A stretch of 64,000 nt of DNA, from assembly GCA_026391795.1 (NCBI GenBank), contig JAPLDI010000015.1, positions 132,557 through 196,556 of the forward strand, in the 5' to 3' direction. Below are positions 63,750 to 64,000 of this stretch, piece by piece (the first letter of the stretch is position 1; the number at the start of each line of letters is the position of its first letter). The notes beneath the pieces are model-generated. The model saw only the letters and a program-made list of their open reading frames with translations, did not search any database and was not told the origin of the DNA. The DNA is from Bacteroidota bacterium. Lineage in GTDB: Bacteria; Bacteroidota; Bacteroidia; Bacteroidales; FEN-979. The position numbers and the translations under genes are program-made.

Positions 63750-63801
63750 GTTCAAAAATGGTTCAAAAATAATTTTAAGGTTCAAATACGGTTCAAAATT
63801 A
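63750..63801. repeat. Four GTTCAAA direct repeats in two 11-bp-spaced pairs
   Basis: GTTCAAA starts at 63750, 63761, 63780 and 63791. Each pair is 11 bp apart (one helical turn) and the two pairs are 30 bp apart. They lie 37 bp or more before the recombinase start, where arm-type integrase sites or an operator would be expected. Confidence 0.85.
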
Positions 63802-63837
63802 TGTCGTATGTTTGTTGAGTCATAAAATGTCGGCATT

Positions 63838-64000
63838 ATGAATACTAATAGCAAATTAAAAGTTTTTAAATCAAATGGATATGAATATCTATACGTGTAT
63901 TTTAAATTAGGTAAAAACATCCTTCGGATTCCAACCAATGAAAAGATCATTAAAGGCAAAATGATGAAAGACCTTCTATTTAGCACAACTGTTGATAATG
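63838..64000 (+). CDS. Probable tyrosine recombinase/integrase, N-terminal part
   Basis: The ATG at 63838 opens a frame that stays open to the right edge (54 codons). The residues YLYVYFKLGKNILRIPTN and IKGKMMKDLLFSTTVDN look like the N-terminal arm-binding region of Bacteroidota phage-type integrases. The catalytic part lies outside the window, so the call depends on resemblance of this short segment and on the attachment-site-like context upstream. Confidence 0.5.
   Translation, partial: MNTNSKLKVFKSNGYEYLYVYFKLGKNILRIPTNEKIIKGKMMKDLLFSTTVDN

Larger units (their letters stand above)
63481..63837. other. AT-rich junction region before the recombinase gene
   Basis: This 357-bp gap contains a strong hairpin, a short tRNA-like remnant, two AT-rich palindromes and four GTTCAAA direct repeats. 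Base composition falls sharply after about 63625. It looks like a boundary between chromosome and an integrated element. Confidence 0.55.

Overview
The window looks like chromosomal DNA of a Bacteroidota member, probably an environmental Bacteroidia/Bacteroidales relative. The signs are type IX secretion (T9SS) cargo with C-terminal sorting domains, a giant PKD-repeat adhesin paired with a PorP/SprF-like protein, the Bacteroidota-typical neighbourhood DUF4271-hemD-rnpA-yidD-S41, TAnnTTTG -7 promoter boxes, and many short palindromic or tandem intergenic repeats of the kind common in this phylum. No rRNA, complete tRNA or CRISPR array was seen. The assignment is by recognition of families, not by any search.

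Layout. 1-2.1 kb: the start of a TolC-like gene leaving the left edge, then two tandem GntR paralogues. 2.1-6.8 kb (minus): a PPOX/NimA-like protein, radA, a heptose-1-P adenylyltransferase (rfaE2), a flippase-like membrane protein, panD and panC. 7.2-11 kb: a secreted Fibrobacter-major-domain protein, the ammonium transporter amt and a porin-like protein. 11.2-14.2 kb: a two-component pair (NarL-like regulator and cache/HAMP kinase) with a divergent flavodoxin. 14.2-23.3 kb (plus): M1 aminopeptidase, MFS transporter, a beta-helix T9SS cargo, a divergent mnmA and an M28-PDZ peptidase. 23.4-31 kb: GtrA, then a long minus-strand run with a ChaN-like protein, cdd, an S41 protease, yidD, rnpA, hemD, DUF4271, an RluA-type synthase and panB. 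31-34.2 kb: an uncharacterised lipoprotein and dnaK. 34.5-50.1 kb: surface and secretion genes (two T9SS type A cargo proteins, two unknown exported proteins, a 2689-residue PKD protein with a type B sorting domain, and its PorP/SprF partner). 50.2-54.5 kb: an unusual set of two SDRs, a DUF1214-like protein and a sulfotransferase. 54.6-58.9 kb: carAB. 58.9-63.5 kb: a two-gene ABC system, two C39-like proteins, a lysophospholipase-like hydrolase and a cupin. 63.5-64 kb: what looks like a mobile-element boundary (tRNA 3'-end remnant, AT-rich palindromes, paired GTTCAAA repeats and the start of a probable tyrosine recombinase).

How genes work together. panB, panC and panD give most of pantothenate synthesis, but panB lies 24 kb from panCD. 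The secreted proteins share the T9SS route; the PKD giant and the PorP/SprF protein form one adhesin/secretion pair. carA and carB are translationally coupled. The most unusual points are a ~264-residue three-module higher-order repeat in the giant adhesin, G8 tracts in both that gene and its partner, an MnmA lacking the second catalytic cysteine, the sulfotransferase/DUF1214/SDR cluster, a sigma-54-like site before dnaK, and the integrase junction at the right edge.
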